NCBI GenBank assembly: GCA_038501785.1
Contig: JBAMJR010000170.1
Span: 620,001-684,000 of the forward strand
Origin: Myoxocephalus aenaeus
Lineage: Eukaryota > Chordata > Actinopteri > Perciformes > Cottidae
Length of the DNA: 64,000 nt
Direction: 5' to 3'
Position numbers and translations under genes: made by a program. The notes under the pieces are model-generated. The model was not told where the DNA came from. It saw nothing but the letters and a program-made list of their open reading frames with translations, and did not search any database. Of the stretch, positions 12,210 through 24,964 are shown piece after piece. Every line of letters starts with the position of its first letter. Positions within the stretch are counted from its first letter, which is position 1.

Positions 12210-15163
12210 GCAGATTGGCGGCCTTTCCATGGCGTTAACTTCCTTTTTGCTCGGTGAGTGCTAGAACAGGCAACATCCCCCGACACACTGAGCATGATGC
12301 GTAGAGGACGGTTGAGCGGTGTATTCATTTTTCAGACATTATTGAATAGCACTTTAACTATAAAAACAATAAGAAAAACAGTGGAGAAATTTGAGTAGCG
12401 TGGTCAAAATTGGCAGTGGATTTTCTATTTCCAGGAAGGAAACTCTACCTTTCTTTCGAAGACAAGACGAGAAAATACAGGAGGAGCACCTTAACAATCA
12501 ATGTGTATGAAACACCGGAAAACAAAGGGTTATTGCAGAGTTGTAAGTTATTTGCAGGATCAGCATTATCAGGGTCCCTGCTGTGTGGCGACATGCAAAA
12601 ACCCAACAGGCCTCATGCAGCAACATTTTGTTACATTTTCTCTGATATTTTCTCTTAATTTACTGTTGTGAGAAAAAGATGTGAAACGGTCAACTCCCGA
12701 TCCATCAAACATTCTGAACCATCTCAAATTGCTCTTACCCAGGTATGCTGAATAAAATAAATTGAAGGCATGTTTGTTTATTCTAAGCAAATAGCATCCC
12801 TACTGTATGAGGGCCGGTGTTGTGCTGTGTGCAAATGCTCTGGAATTGGAGAAGTGCCACTATAATAAAGTGTATAATAATTGGAGTTACAGGAATTCAA
12901 ACACCTAGCAACCATGTCAAGCATTCAGAAGCTGAACGCACGCAATATCATCCAAGGGACGAATGGTTTTAGAGTCGTGTTACTTGATATGGAGTGGAAG
13001 CTGTTGAGAAATGACCCTTTTTAATCATTGTAATTACTCTAAAATATATAACAATCTAAATTTCATTAAATGATGTTCGTGCTTTTTATATTCCTCATAT
13101 TTAAAACAGTATCCTTGTTTTGGAAAGTTTGTGGACCGTGAGAACGGGGTTGGATATCAACTTTTTTATTCCAAAGTCTACCAAACACTCAATAGATTAC
13201 CATTGTGTTTTTTTTTTTTACTGGTTTAGTGAAGCAAATCTAGCAGCCACTTGCATATTTGACCAGCAGCCATCTTGGATTTTTAGGTTGTGGTTTGTAG
13301 GGTTCAACCAACCTTCCGAGTTGGAAATTCGATTTCAGGCGCCATTTCAGTTGAAATTTCCGATTTGGGGAATCAGAAATTGCAACTTCACATTTCAAAT
13401 AATCTTCAAAACCTGGTGAAAACTAGATTAATTATTCGCATCTTGTTAAGAGTGCTCTCGATCACCCAAAAATGAGAACACATTCTCAGATAATGGTTAT
13501 TCACAAAATGTGAACAAATTGTACAAACATATGAGGAAGTTTGTTCTTACATCGCCTCCAGCACCTGGCCCACTGTATCCATCTTGCAATATTCTACTAC
13601 ATGACGTAAACTAGTTATGTATTCCAACTGGACATCAACTTAAAGCCAAGAAGAGCAAACATGTTATATCACCGAAAAAACAAACACTTCATGGGCATTC
13701 ATTGATAAATGGTAGAAAAGCCTGGAACTTATAAAAGCCAGGAATTGTTAGCTGGCTTTAATCATTTGGCTCTTGTGAATTATTGTAACAAAGTCCTTAC
13801 AAAATTGACAATGATTACACTTGTGTAAAGGCAAACCAGTGCACAAACCCTCCATGTAAACATGAAAGAACACAGCTTTAGTTCAATTTTAGCTTTTTTT
13901 TTACAAGCTTTCCAGGGTCCAGAGCGGAAGATGCCTCTAATAAGCTGTACGTGAGTTAAGTTGCACAGTAAAATGAATCAAAATAAATATGTGTCTCCTC
14001 AGTGACTCTGCTCGCACACAGGAGGGTAAATAAAAGTGGATAATGAGCAATGATTACCTCCTCCATTGTGGACTCTGCAGCTCTTTGTTCAATCCATTGA
14101 AATGAGTGGAAAACGTGTCAACATTGTAAATGCTAGTGTGTGACTATGCCCTCGGCGTTCCCAGTTGGAAACCAGTGCCGTGCTGGTGTTTCTGTTTCGA
14201 ATGCACTTTGTTTAGAACTAACATTGCCTGCATGCTATGTTGTATTATGCATGTCTATTTCCCAACTCATTACAAACTGAATTGTGTCTGTTCAGCTCAG
14301 AGCAACTGTTATAAATCATTGGCATACAATAAAAGCTTTCGTCTCAAAATTAATATTTAATATATGAATTAAGGGCAGAAAAACCGAGGGCTTAGATTTC
14401 AGTTATCCCAGTGAGGATTCGACCCACAGAGATGAGAATGCTCACTGAATGCGCTCCAATGTGCTCTGAGCTGCAGCGAACACAACTTATCCACTCCAAA
14501 CTTTCTAAAAAACAATGTCTATAACCTTAGATGACCCTATTAGTTTTTCTTTACACAGTTTGATTGTTACATAAAGGTAGAATAATGCCCGGAACCTAAA
14601 AAAAATCCATATTTTGGCAATGGGTAAAGGGATCGAGCAAGTGATCAAGTCTGTCAATGAGACACACAAACAGTCAGTGCGTTCCAGGCCGCCCAGTAAA
14701 ACCATCCAGATGCACTTTCCACGGGAACTTTATGTATCGATTGTTGTTCACAAAAGGAACATGTGTTGCTGAAATCGCCCCACATAATGTGTTTAGTTTG
14801 TAAATCATATTTTGTGATAATATCCAGAAATAGGTTCTGGGTTTTCTCACAATAATGTAATGTATTTCATTGTCATATACATTTATTTCGAGCAGAATGC
14901 AAGATTACATTTTTATTGTATTTGATGTTGACTGTTATTGATGGTTTCTTCATATAATCATGAATATACTTTTGCAGTGCATTGTTCTCTTTTTTTTCTT
15001 TGTGGTTGTATTCTAAACCACTTGCTTTGGCCAAAAGCACCTTTCCTTCAAGTCAGCAAACCTTTTTTTAACACATCTATTTTCAAACATTCTCTTTTTA
15101 AATGTTCCTACAATATATTGTATTTATATCAGATTTTATAATATAATTGTTTTGGAAAACATC

Positions 15164-15201
<38 letters not shown>

Positions 15202-17480
15202 CTTTAACAGTGCTGTTGCTTATGAATCTGTTCACATCTCAAAAAGGAGACTGTTCCACTCCACTGCACAGAGAAAATCAGTCTCTCTCATAATAGCTCT
15301 GGGCAATTTCAGACCACACAGAATGACAAGGGAATCAATTTTCCTGGTTAGGTTATAGATGGATTTTCTTCGCTGGGTCCTTTCATAAGAAATAACTGAG
15401 ATATGTTATATGAATTATTAAGAAATCCTCAGCAGTGTTACACACTGAGTGCTACACGAGTTTTCTGAAACCTAATGAATATTGTTATTATTATACATGC
15501 AGAGAGAATTTCTGAAATTTGCATTTGCTGATCTTGCTTTACATTTCAGACCCCCGCCCCCCGAAAAAAGAAGAAAAAACCCGGGCACTCTGAGTTATCT
15601 CGCAACACATTCATGTGCACTGCATATTAAATAGTGAATAAATGTCCTGTAATCCATCACAAGTTCACAGTTAACTTGGCTCGGCTGAGTAAAGCGCAGA
15701 CGGAGAGTAGTGGATCCAGCCTGACCTCATGTGGAGGATACCGAACACAGCAGTTGACAAAAAACTGCAGCATATGAAGGTTTGCCGCTTTGCTTATTTC
15801 TCTGATTATATCAGAAGGTTATTCAACTTGTTTTGCCCTCAATCTCAACCCTTTGACAATATGTCCTTGAGCAAAGCATTTAATCCCTGCATGTTCCGTG
15901 GATGGTACAATTGAAGCTCAGAACAGTGGCCCTTTATTGTGAAGTATAAAGAAACATGCAAAAAAGAAGAGAATCAAAGTGTCCACTCGGACGTATCAAG
16001 TTGAAGACCTGTATTAAGATAATGAGTGCACTTCTTATTAAATACATCAACATACTTGTTGTAACCCAGCGGCACATTAGCTGGCAAATGCTCAAAGCTA
16101 TACAAGATGTTTGTCAAATCTCACCCAGGTGCCACGTCACAGTGATGTTAATTTTTAGTGATGGCAGCTGGTTATTGACAGAGCACATAACCATGTTGGA
16201 CTGTCCGTTTCCCTGAAGCACCAAATGAACCAGACAGTGGACTCTGGAAGCTAAAGCAGAGGCGAGGCCAGCAATATACTGTATATGTATCACTGTGTAT
16301 AGCTTCCCATGAAACTATGAACATACTTGAGCCGTTTCCTGTGTCACATAACAAATCACAATAATCAGGAAGTGTTACTCGCCCTTTTTTGATATTCCAA
16401 CTAATAAATGAGATATGCAATTGGTTATTAAAATAGACATTTATTTATTTCCAGTTGAGGACCTGACTTAACAATATGTGTAAACTTTGACTGTGAGTTA
16501 ATTTGAACTTGTCTTGGTGAGCTCAATGTGGAGGCCATACGACACAGCCTTTAAATCGTGATATAAATCAAACATGTTAGATTGCACAAAAAAGCCAAAG
16601 ATGAAGCTTGAATATGAGCTTAAAACAAGATACAGCTATATTAGAGTTAAACAATGCAAACATATTAAAATAAGCAACATTTTACAAATAATTATAAAGA
16701 AACCTGTAAGCCAAAAAAGATGAATCTCATGTTGTGTGGTGTTTTATCATATAAGTAATATCCCAATTGCTGACGATAAACGCATACCACATGAATAGTG
16801 ATTGTAAATAAACTATGAATAAATAAATACCTATATTTCTCTGACAGCAGCAGCCACTGCTTATACTACTTGTGGATTCCGATTTAAAAAAACAAAAATA
16901 TATGATCAGTCTATAACATATTCAAGAGAGCGTCATTGTCATTGTCTCCACCAAGAACACGTATTATTACCAATCAGCTGCCACGAAGAGATCGTGAAAT
17001 AACAATATGAAAGTACCAAATAAACATAATAACAAATGTAGAATTGGAAAAAAAGTTATTACATTAGATGCTGCATTAACATGCTAATCAGTAGCAGGCT
17101 ATGATACAGACATATACCACTTAGCTCTTCTGCTGCATAATGAGGAGACTACTTCTACTTCTAACAGGTCTACTTCTTTTTTACATACTTCAATACTTTA
17201 ACTTATACTTTAAAAAAAAACATTGGATTGCTTCTTTCTTTCTTTTTGTCATTATTGCATTTGCAGGTTTACTTCCTCAACAGTCAACTGGTTGCGTCAC
17301 TCTAACCTGAGGAATAGGCCTCGTGTCACGTGGATTTGATTTGACCTTTACATATATTTATATGTACACATGTATAGCTGTAAAAACCACTGTATTAAAA
17401 TGGCTGAATGTCACGTCTCTGTCCACCACACGCAGCACAAGGTTAAACCCACATCCACGGGTCCATGACTCGCGGGGTGG
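9333..17480. other. Long stretch without a recognised gene
   Basis: No exon of a known family was found. It contains a (TG)n microsatellite at 12,178-12,208 and a (TA)n tract at 15,167-15,198. Open frames around 11,380-11,783 overlap on both strands and are not convincing. The rest is AT-rich intergenic or intronic sequence. Confidence 0.35.
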
Positions 17481-17491
17481 GCGGGGGCTCT

Positions 17492-17512
17492 GTTGCCATG
17501 GCGATGACGTCA
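17492..17512 (+). promoter_or_regulatory. RFX X-box overlapping a CRE in a CpG-rich promoter
   Basis: GTTGCCATGGCGAT (17,492-17,505) matches the palindromic RFX X-box at 12 of 14 positions. It runs directly into a perfect CRE, TGACGTCA (17,505-17,512). A GC box (GGGTGGGCGGGGGC) lies just upstream, and the next 700 bp are rich in CpG compared with the rest of the window. X-box plus CRE is an arrangement seen in RFX-regulated promoters, including ciliary and MHC class II genes. The gene served here is unidentified. Confidence 0.5.
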
Positions 17513-17520
17513 GCGTTGGT

Positions 17521-17709
17521 GTCGAGTAACCAAAGGTCAAAATAAAAGACAAGTGAATGAAAAACGGAAGGAAACTTAACAGGCGGCACCGAAACGGACA
17601 GAACAATCGCCGAAAAAACCTCCGACTCGAACTTCAAAAACTACCCGACGCGGTCCGGGGGAATAATCGTGTTTTTGTGGTTGTTTTTTTGTTCTTCCCC
17701 TTCCGCCCG
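17521..17709 (+). other. Candidate 5' (probably untranslated) exon of an unidentified gene
   Basis: This CpG-rich segment begins right after the X-box/CRE and ends CGCCCG at a strong donor (GTAAGG at 17,710). It has no long open frame that must be coding. The following intron would run 738 bp to the acceptor at 18,447. The transcription start is not visible, so the left end is only approximate. Confidence 0.35.
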
Positions 17710-18447
17710 GTAAGGAAACGTCAGACAGCAGAAGGTTAGGGTCACAGGCAAGCTAACGCTAAGCTAGCTGCGCGAGCTAGCTGAAGCCTAGGTCGTTGGC
17801 TACCAGGAGCGCGAGCTCACCGCAGCACGTTGTTTGCGTTGGCAGGCTGCCTGTTTGCGGGGGGGGGGGGATAAAGTTACTTTAAGCGGCTCGCGAGCGA
17901 AACAAACGCACTTAAATAGCAATAGACGCGTGTCACCTCAGGCTGCAGAGCTATTTAAGTTAGCTTCCCCCCCTCCTCCTCCCCTCGGTGTTGCAGGATA
18001 GGACACAGCAGCTGGCCTTGCGGCAGGGAAACGCTTCCCAGCTGTGTACCGTGACAGTAACGTCCCCGTTAGACCGCGACATTAAAGTCTCATCACGTGT
18101 CTTACCTGCACCGTGGTGTTAACGAAAGTCCACCATTAGCCCGCGTGCTCCCAAAGTTCATACCCCACGGCGAGCTAGCCTGTTTAATCTTGATTGCAAA
18201 AGCAGTGGGAATAAGTCCAGCTCGACAAAGTTTTTCTTGTTTGTTTTATTGACTCGTAATTCATAGAAAACACGTGGCAGTTGCTCATAAATCGTTAGAC
18301 TTGGCAGAGAGCGTGCGGGTGAATATCTTTTGGTGCGTTGTCATTGAAAGTCGTCCTCAGCATCAGCACGTTCAAGCCGGTTAGACTCACACGGTGTTGA
18401 TGGGTACTTCTCCTCCCCTGTTTTTTTTTTTTTTTTTTTTTTTGTAG

Positions 18448-18640
18448 GAAAATGCAAGACAATGATGCCTTTGACAGTGGAATCTGGATTCACTACGGAT
18501 GACTTCATCTACAGTGGCAGTCAGTGTGTCATCGTGGTCAGATGGCCATCCTGTTTCCTGCCCTCAGAAGCCCAGCACAGTGTTCAGCATATCTACCTCA
18601 GAGGGATATCTAGGACAAGATGAGGGAAGGCCCTCAACTT
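18448..18640 (+). CDS. Candidate second exon with first start codons, gene unidentified
   Basis: A 23-base T run and GTAG form an acceptor ending at 18,447, and a good donor (GTAAGT) begins at 18,641. Three frames contain early ATGs. ATG 18,452 has A at -3 but gives a 16-codon frame whose TGA overlaps ATG 18,499 in the tetranucleotide ATGA. ATG 18,462 gives about 54 codons (MMPLTVESGF...). ATG 18,499 gives MTSSTVAVSVSSWSD... and stays open through the donor. I cannot tell which frame is used and recognise no domain. No downstream exons were found in the window. Confidence 0.3.
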
Positions 18641-20995
18641 GTAAGTCACGCTCCTGCTGTCTAGATGTCACTTTACTTGTAAACAGTGTGCCTTTGTCCC
18701 TGGCTGTGACCGAGGTGACTAAAGGCACAAGGTGGTCCGGGGCTGTAAACATCCCCGACTGGAAGCTGTCTATCTGCAGAGCTTTCAGTCCGATGTTTGC
18801 TGCCGCCGACTGCCTCCAGCTCCACAGAAATGAAAGCGCAAGCTAAATGTGCCGTGTATATTCGTCAGACCCATCTGTGAAGGTTATATTTCTAATAGTA
18901 GTAGTTTGTAATTAGGCCCTGTAGGTCACGTTTGAACCATATCTTTTTTTTTTTTTTTGGTGGCCCGTATCCTTAATATCTGTTGTTCAGACTCAGTTCA
19001 TGTAAACATCCTACACTCAGCTGTAATCAACTGCAACAGAGGCTGAGAGAAGGTTGTTTACTTGAACTGGCTGGAAGTGACACGGACATGAAGCGGGCCT
19101 GAGCGAAGGGCATCCACGTCAAGGTCATACATCAACGGTTAAGTCAATAAACAACAAAAATGGATGTGCAATTTAGTAAAATTACCAATCATTTGTTTGT
19201 CACAACCTCTCAAACTTATAGTTGTTTTCTTATCTTCTTTTTTCAACCACTTTAAGTTTAAACCGGAGGACTTTTGGGACACATCTGACAAGTGAATGTG
19301 AATTTGAGACGCCATCTTGGGCTTTGAGAACTTTTTTTAGGTTGACATGAATTAATGCCTTAATGAATAGTTTAATAATAGTAATGAACACATGTAAAAG
19401 TGTAGTCATTATCTTGTGTCCTTGATGCTTCGGAGTTAATGCTTTTATGCTAGCGAGGCCCGAAGCTTAAAGGCATGATGTCTGTTTGTGTTCTTGGCTG
19501 ATAGACGGTGTCTCATGTAAACGCTGCACCTCTCAATGTAATACAAGTGGTTTGGACATGAAGTCACCTAAAATAAGACGTGTGGAAGATATGGAAAGAC
19601 CGTTTTTATATTTAATTAATGGCGCAGGTTACCGCTAAAAGCAGGGAGAGCAGCACAGGAGTGGAAGATAAAAGATCATTGACACGGTGTGTTTTTAGTG
19701 GATGAGCTGCAGTTCATCTCCATCAGATTTCCTCTTCCTGCTTTCAAATTGACCTCTTAAACATAGTTCTAAAAATAGCAGCCCAGCTAGGGCCCAACAG
19801 TCTAATTTCTGGATTCATCCATTTATCAGCGGGAGTAGGTAGGTTAGTGAGAAAAAGAGGAGTTTATTTTTACCATAATCTGTGGCATCACATCTGCCAA
19901 CTGCGACAAAGAAGTCAAAGGCTTGTAAACTTCAATATCTTACATATTAATGGTATTGTTCAGTGACTTTTGATATGTTATGGGTAAGTTGTGTACAGCT
20001 TTAAGACTTTAGTAAAAACGTATTTAACATTTCATGTTTTTGCACAAATGTATGTATCATGATCAATTTTGAAATTAATAAAACTGAGCAGATCACAACT
20101 CAATGTCTGAACATATTTTTATTTTTGGGACTTTTTAAGTACTATAGACCAACTGACAATTATACGTTAATTCATAAAATGTTTATGTAAAAAAAAAAAA
20201 AAACTCACGGTGTTATGATATAGCATTACATTTGATGAAATGCACACAATCCTGAATTTGTTTGGAATGCAGAAAATTAAGATTTTTTTTTTTATATTTA
20301 CAAACTATAAATGTATACATGTGTGTTTTGGACTCAAAGCAAATCTATATATATATATATATCTTTTTTTTTTAATAGAATATTAAAAAGAAATTCCCTG
20401 TCTGCATTATTAAGTTAACACATCTGAGCATGTAAAATATGTTCAACAAGCTGAAGTTATGATTTACACGCACTCTCAGTGCAGCACATAGACTCACCAC
20501 TAGGTGTCATACTTGCGCTTCTATTTGATCAGCAGTGCACTTCGTTAAACTCACCGCCATTGTTGAGTAACACTAAACTTCATAAGGGTGATTTCTCGCC
20601 TGATGTGTAAAGCCCTCCATCTCCTCATCGTGCCTCACGCATAACAAACCTGCAGCCACACACATCGTCTTTATTTAGTCCATGTGACAAATTACAAAAG
20701 TACTGGGAAACTTTCCTGTAAATGAAATGCAGAACATGTTGGGAACTGAACTTTACTTGCAACACAGAATTGTTCAAAGTCTTGATATTCTGTGTGTGGC
20801 ACCCCGGACATTTTAAGGGCTAACATTGTTTCAGAGGTGTTATTGTATTATATTGTGTTAGTACCTTGCCTAGACAGCATTAATTTCTCGTTATTATAAT
20901 TTAAAATGGTTCGTGTGACTTGTGGACTCCCCTGTTCTCATCTGCAGTGGCTGCAGGACGATACTCGTTTTCACCAATAGGTGGCAGTAGCGGGT
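18641..20995. other. Non-coding stretch, no gene recognised
   Basis: Read as intron or intergenic DNA. It is AT-rich, with poly-T/poly-A runs (for example 18,944, 20,190, 20,285) and a short (TA)n tract near 20,346. No exon-like segment stands out. Confidence 0.35.
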
Positions 20996-21013
20996 GTTTG
21001 TCATGACTGCGCT

Positions 21014-21486
21014 GTAACTCTGGTCTCTAAGACCAACAAGCTAGAGCAGTGAAAGATCGTCCAGATACTTGTAGATATTGATTTGGACTGTAGTGTTGTG
21101 TGTTTACAGGTGAGACAAGGTCCACAAGCGCCATGTATACGTGTGTTGAGTTCGGTCACTTTTGCAGTGCCATGGTTTGATGTTTAGTAATTGTTGTAGT
21201 GGTTTATTAAGTGTTTTAGTATTGAAACGGGAGAAAGCTAACTACGATTAGCCACGGATGCTAATCACGCGCTAGTAGTTTTCGCTCCAGGACAGTCAGT
21301 TCAGCGTCATTCCCGTGACAGATATACCACAACACTTTGTTAGGCTATATATATATATATATTGTTGAGGTTATGTGTTCACAGTTAATGTAACTCTGGT
21401 CTCAAAAACCAACAAGTTAGAGCAGTGAAAGATCGTCCAGATACTTGTAGATATTGATTTGGACTGTATTGTTGTGTGTTTACAGA
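21014..21486 (+). repeat. Pair of ~97-bp direct repeats
   Basis: The segment starting TAACTCTGGTCTC at about 21,014 and running to the TGTTGTGTGTTTACAG near 21,110 recurs at about 21,389-21,486 with only a few changes. Shared text includes AGAGCAGTGAAAGATCGTCC. A (TA)n tract sits between the copies (about 21,345-21,362). No coding content. Confidence 0.8.
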
Positions 21487-21783
21487 GGAGACCAGGAGAA
21501 TTGAGCACAATAAATAAATATGGAACACACTAACTGAAGACTGGTGCCGTGTGTAACACGTGCAAGGAAAATAGCCTCCCAGCTTATCGATGCATCTGTC
21601 CCTGTTCCTTCAATACATTTCCTTCTGAATCTCTTCTCACTCTATATGTGGGCTATATTAGTGTTAAAGGGGCAGTGTGTAGGATTCTGGCGGCAGAGCT
21701 GAGGGTGAGGTTGCAGACAGCAAACAAACAGAAACTACAGCGTTCTGTATCAGCTGCAGCTTTCCGTTTGACTTTTTACAGAG

Positions 21784-22003
21784 GCCTGTGAACACACCGT
21801 TACAGTAGTCAAGTCCACTGAAGATGAATGACCTGTGAACACACCGTTACAGTAGTCAAGTCTACTGAACATGAATGACCTGTGAACACACCGTTACAGT
21901 AGTCAAGTCCACTGAAGATGAATGACCTGTGAACACACCGTTACAGTAGTCAAGTCTACTGAAGATGAATGACCTGTGAACACACCGTTACAGCAGTCAG
22001 GTC
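21784..22003 (+). repeat. 47-bp minisatellite, about 4.7 copies
   Basis: A unit starting CCTGTGAACACACCGTTACA and ending GAAGATGAATGA repeats at 21,784, 21,831, 21,878, 21,925 and 21,972 (last one partial). Copies differ at single positions, such as TCCACTGAAG versus TCTACTGAAC. Confidence 0.9.
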
Positions 22004-22176
22004 TTTCCCCAGACCGTAATATCTCGACGGCTATGAGGCGGATTGCCATGGCGCTCATGTTCCCCAGAAGATGAATCCGAATAATTTTCCATCAAGGTAC
22101 AATTTAAATGTGTCCAATAATTTGGACTATGCGCAAAACTTGACTTTCCCACCAGCCTCTGCTGTACTTTGTGCCT

Positions 22177-22600
22177 GAACACTCATTAGTAACTCATTAG
22201 TATGCAATTCATAAACACAGTTATACATGTTTAATTATTGATTAATAAGCTTGGGTTTTCACTTTATAAATGATGGATTCCCCATTCGTAAATGGAGTAT
22301 AGACATTGTTTAATGCTTTGTAAGGCATAAATAGTCTTCACTTTAGATGAGGTCACAGAACATACTTAACTAATACTTAATAACGAGTAGTAACTACCGG
22401 AAGTAATCATGAATTGCAGCATTTTTTATCATTTACTAACACTTTACAAATGATCTTATTTATCATCTATAAGTCCGTCATACTTAATACTCATTTATAA
22501 AGTATGAAAACCCAAGCTTATTAATCAAGAATGAAACATTTATAATTGTGCTTATGAATGAGTTACTAATGAGTGTTCATGTTGGAATAATGCTTTATAA
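22177..22600. repeat. Long imperfect palindrome (MITE-like)
   Basis: About 100 bp at 22,177-22,300 (containing ATTAATAAGCTTGGGTTTTC) reappears in inverted form at 22,480-22,600 (GAAAACCCAAGCTTATTAAT). The arms share about 80-85% by eye, and a non-coding spacer separates them. The right-hand arm continues into TGTTCATGTTGGAATAATGC, the start of a dispersed repeat also found in each sialyltransferase unit. Confidence 0.7.
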
Positions 22601-22619
22601 ATGAAGAATTCTGTGTAAT

Positions 22620-22690
22620 TTTTTATTTTTTTTAAATGTAAACTTTGTGATTCTGTTTAGGCCAGCATGACGGCCCGCCACTGCTAAATA
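22620..22690 (-). repeat. Terminus of a CAGTGGCGGGCC-type element
   Basis: Reversed, this reads CAGTGGCGGGCCGTCATGCT then CCTAAACAGAATCACAAAGT, the same text as at 37,636 (CAGTGGCGGGCCGTCAGGGC). It sits inside the dispersed repeat that otherwise continues CTAAATAGTGTGTA. Only a short end is present here. Confidence 0.5.
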
Positions 22691-23517
22691 GTGTGTACTT
22701 ATTATAAAGTGCCAACGAGGAATTGTATACGAAGAAAAGCTGCGATACCCTGATTTTTAGTGCCAAACATGGTTCAGGCTCAAAAAGCACAAATAAATGG
22801 CATTTGTCAGGTAAATGTCTAAATATTTCAAACTCATGCCCAGTTTGTCATGCAGGCTTTATTTTAAAGAGCCTGCGTTGAGTACATGTTATTCTACTGC
22901 CATACACCACCATCGCTTCCAACTATTTGATTGATTATTTTAAATTTCTATATTTTGAAAATTCTGGCTGGCAAATTTTAAATCTAGTTGTTGATATCGA
23001 GTTAAATTAAATCTGCTGCAAGAGAACAACCTTTTTGGAAGTAGTTGATCAGTGTAGATGTACAGTATATTGCAATGCATGCCCTCATCTTAACTCGTCT
23101 TCATCGTATGACCCCCTGAGGTGCACGAGGAGCTTGTGTCACGGTATTTGCCGTTCTTTCTTCTCAGGTTTCTTGTGAAATGATGCCCCAGTGTTCTGCT
23201 CGTTCTCATGTAGCCCAATGCATTGCTGTTTTTTTAACACTGTTTTTATTTCTTTTTCCAGCAGGTTTGTTCTGCGCCGTCCTTATTTCAGGCAAACCAG
23301 GTTTACGGATCGACTTATTTTGAAAACGTTTGTGTGGTAATTGTCCCGTCAGCACAGAGGGGGATGCATACAGCTTTGCAGTTCTAGTTGTAACTTTCTA
23401 GTTGCAAAAGCCCCCAGTAAGCTAACTCTTCCTTGTGATGCATGCACATAGGAGAGGTTTGCCTCTCAGGGCTCTGCATAGCCAACAGATTAACTATGAA
23501 CTAGCTAAACAAACAAC

Positions 23518-24333
23518 CAGTGGCGGCCGGCCAATAGAGGCCACCCACCTTCAGCCACCAAAAACAAACAAAAAATATAATAAATTATAAAAATTGTCAA
23601 TATTTGTGTTTTTGAGCTATGGAATATACCCAGTAATATTTGTAAAATAGAATATCTGCGCAAGTGCATGACCACTTATCTGTATGCTACATGATATTGT
23701 AGTGTTTTTAAAGCTTAGTTGGTCAAATTTAGACTTGCACAGTGTAAAATAAAGAAATGTTCATGTGTACATTACAATGCATGAAATATGATAATTAATA
23801 AGGGATATTATTATGAAGGAAATGCAATTGTATGCATATAAAGGTCACTGTTTTTATTACTGTATAATGATTAATGGATGTTAGACAAAGTTGCATATTG
23901 CCTGGAGCCAGTGAACTGTCACTTTAAGGAATTGTAGTTCTCTTGTTCGCCTGAGGCGGCGGAGCTGAACATTGACTTTTTTAAGTACAGGAAGGAGAAT
24001 AGCGCGCGCCTGAAAACAGTTTTGGCCAACAGACACACAGGAACTATGGAGAGGTGTTTATGGACGGGTAGAACTAAACCAATGAAAGGGCCTTAAGCTC
24101 TGTGAATGTCCGATATAAACTAACACTCGCGAGACTGGAAGGGACTTCTCTTGGACCACGGAGGCGGCAGGTAACTGGGAGACAGACTGTGAATCTGTGG
24201 GAAAAGAGAGGGCCTCAAACGAGAATGCATAAGTTGTTTTTGTGATCAAACTTTTATTAAATACATTTAATTATAACTCATTCCATTCTGGACTTTCACT
24301 TCTCATGACCACCCGGGATTTTAAGAATACTTT

Positions 24334-24383
<50 letters not shown>

Positions 24384-24570
24384 TACTGAATTGTATTAAT
24401 AAGATGTCCTTATTATGTCAAAGTGTTAAATAAAGTAATAAATGTTAAATATTTAACTGCAAAGTAGTAATGCGTGTTTGATACATTCTTTTTGCATTGA
24501 ATCATACTGGGATATTTGCTGAAATGGATTAGATGGCCCAACCAAAACAAAATTCCACCAGCCGCCACTA
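23518..24570. mobile_element. Non-autonomous hAT-like element with 8-bp target duplication
   Basis: The element starts CAGTGGCGGCCGG and ends CCAGCCGCCACTA, and is flanked on both sides by CAAACAAC (23,510-23,517 and 24,571-24,578). An 8-bp duplication and a CAGTGG end are hAT hallmarks. The 1,053-bp interior has no transposase frame, so the element would depend on one supplied in trans. A (TA)n tract lies inside. Confidence 0.8.
24337..24379. repeat. (TA)n microsatellite
   Basis: About 20 uninterrupted AT dinucleotides inside the hAT-like element. Confidence 0.95.
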
Positions 24571-24792
24571 CAAACAACTAAAGTTTGTTTAAGACTCCAA
24601 ACACGATTTTAATCTCTGTTATGGATTTTTGTTTGTGGGTTAAAAAAATAAATAAAAAATATGTTTTTGAATCCTCTTCCTTGAAATGGAAAACGTCTTT
24701 GTGACTCAGGGACATCACTTAAAAAAACAGTTTGGAAACCAGTCATGGGCCGCAGTCAAAAACAAAACAAATGACGTGGTTCCTTGACCTGA

Positions 24793-24860
24793 CATAGAGA
24801 TGAACTTTTGACGCCAAACTAATTACATGTTCATAGATTCTGGATTTTTTTATACAACTG
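24793..24860. other. Fragment of the sialyltransferase repeat-unit flank
   Basis: GACATAGAGATGAACTTTTG and the following 50 bp match the gene 3 downstream flank at about 45,745-45,815 (and 54,075; 62,420). In the other units this text lies only about 100 bp from the next shared block. Here the next block starts near 27,865, so about 3 kb, including an L2 element, has been inserted between them. Confidence 0.65.
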
Positions 24861-24964
24861 AGCTCTTTTTGTGGGGGAAAACATCATTTCCGGACACAAA
24901 TTGTTATTCAAAGGGAAATACATCGATACCATCTTGAAATCAGCCCTGCTCCATCAAACAGGTT

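Noticed and set aside
21784..22003. CRISPR-like array
   Set aside because: The 47-bp units are contiguous with no spacers, in a vertebrate genome; this is a minisatellite.
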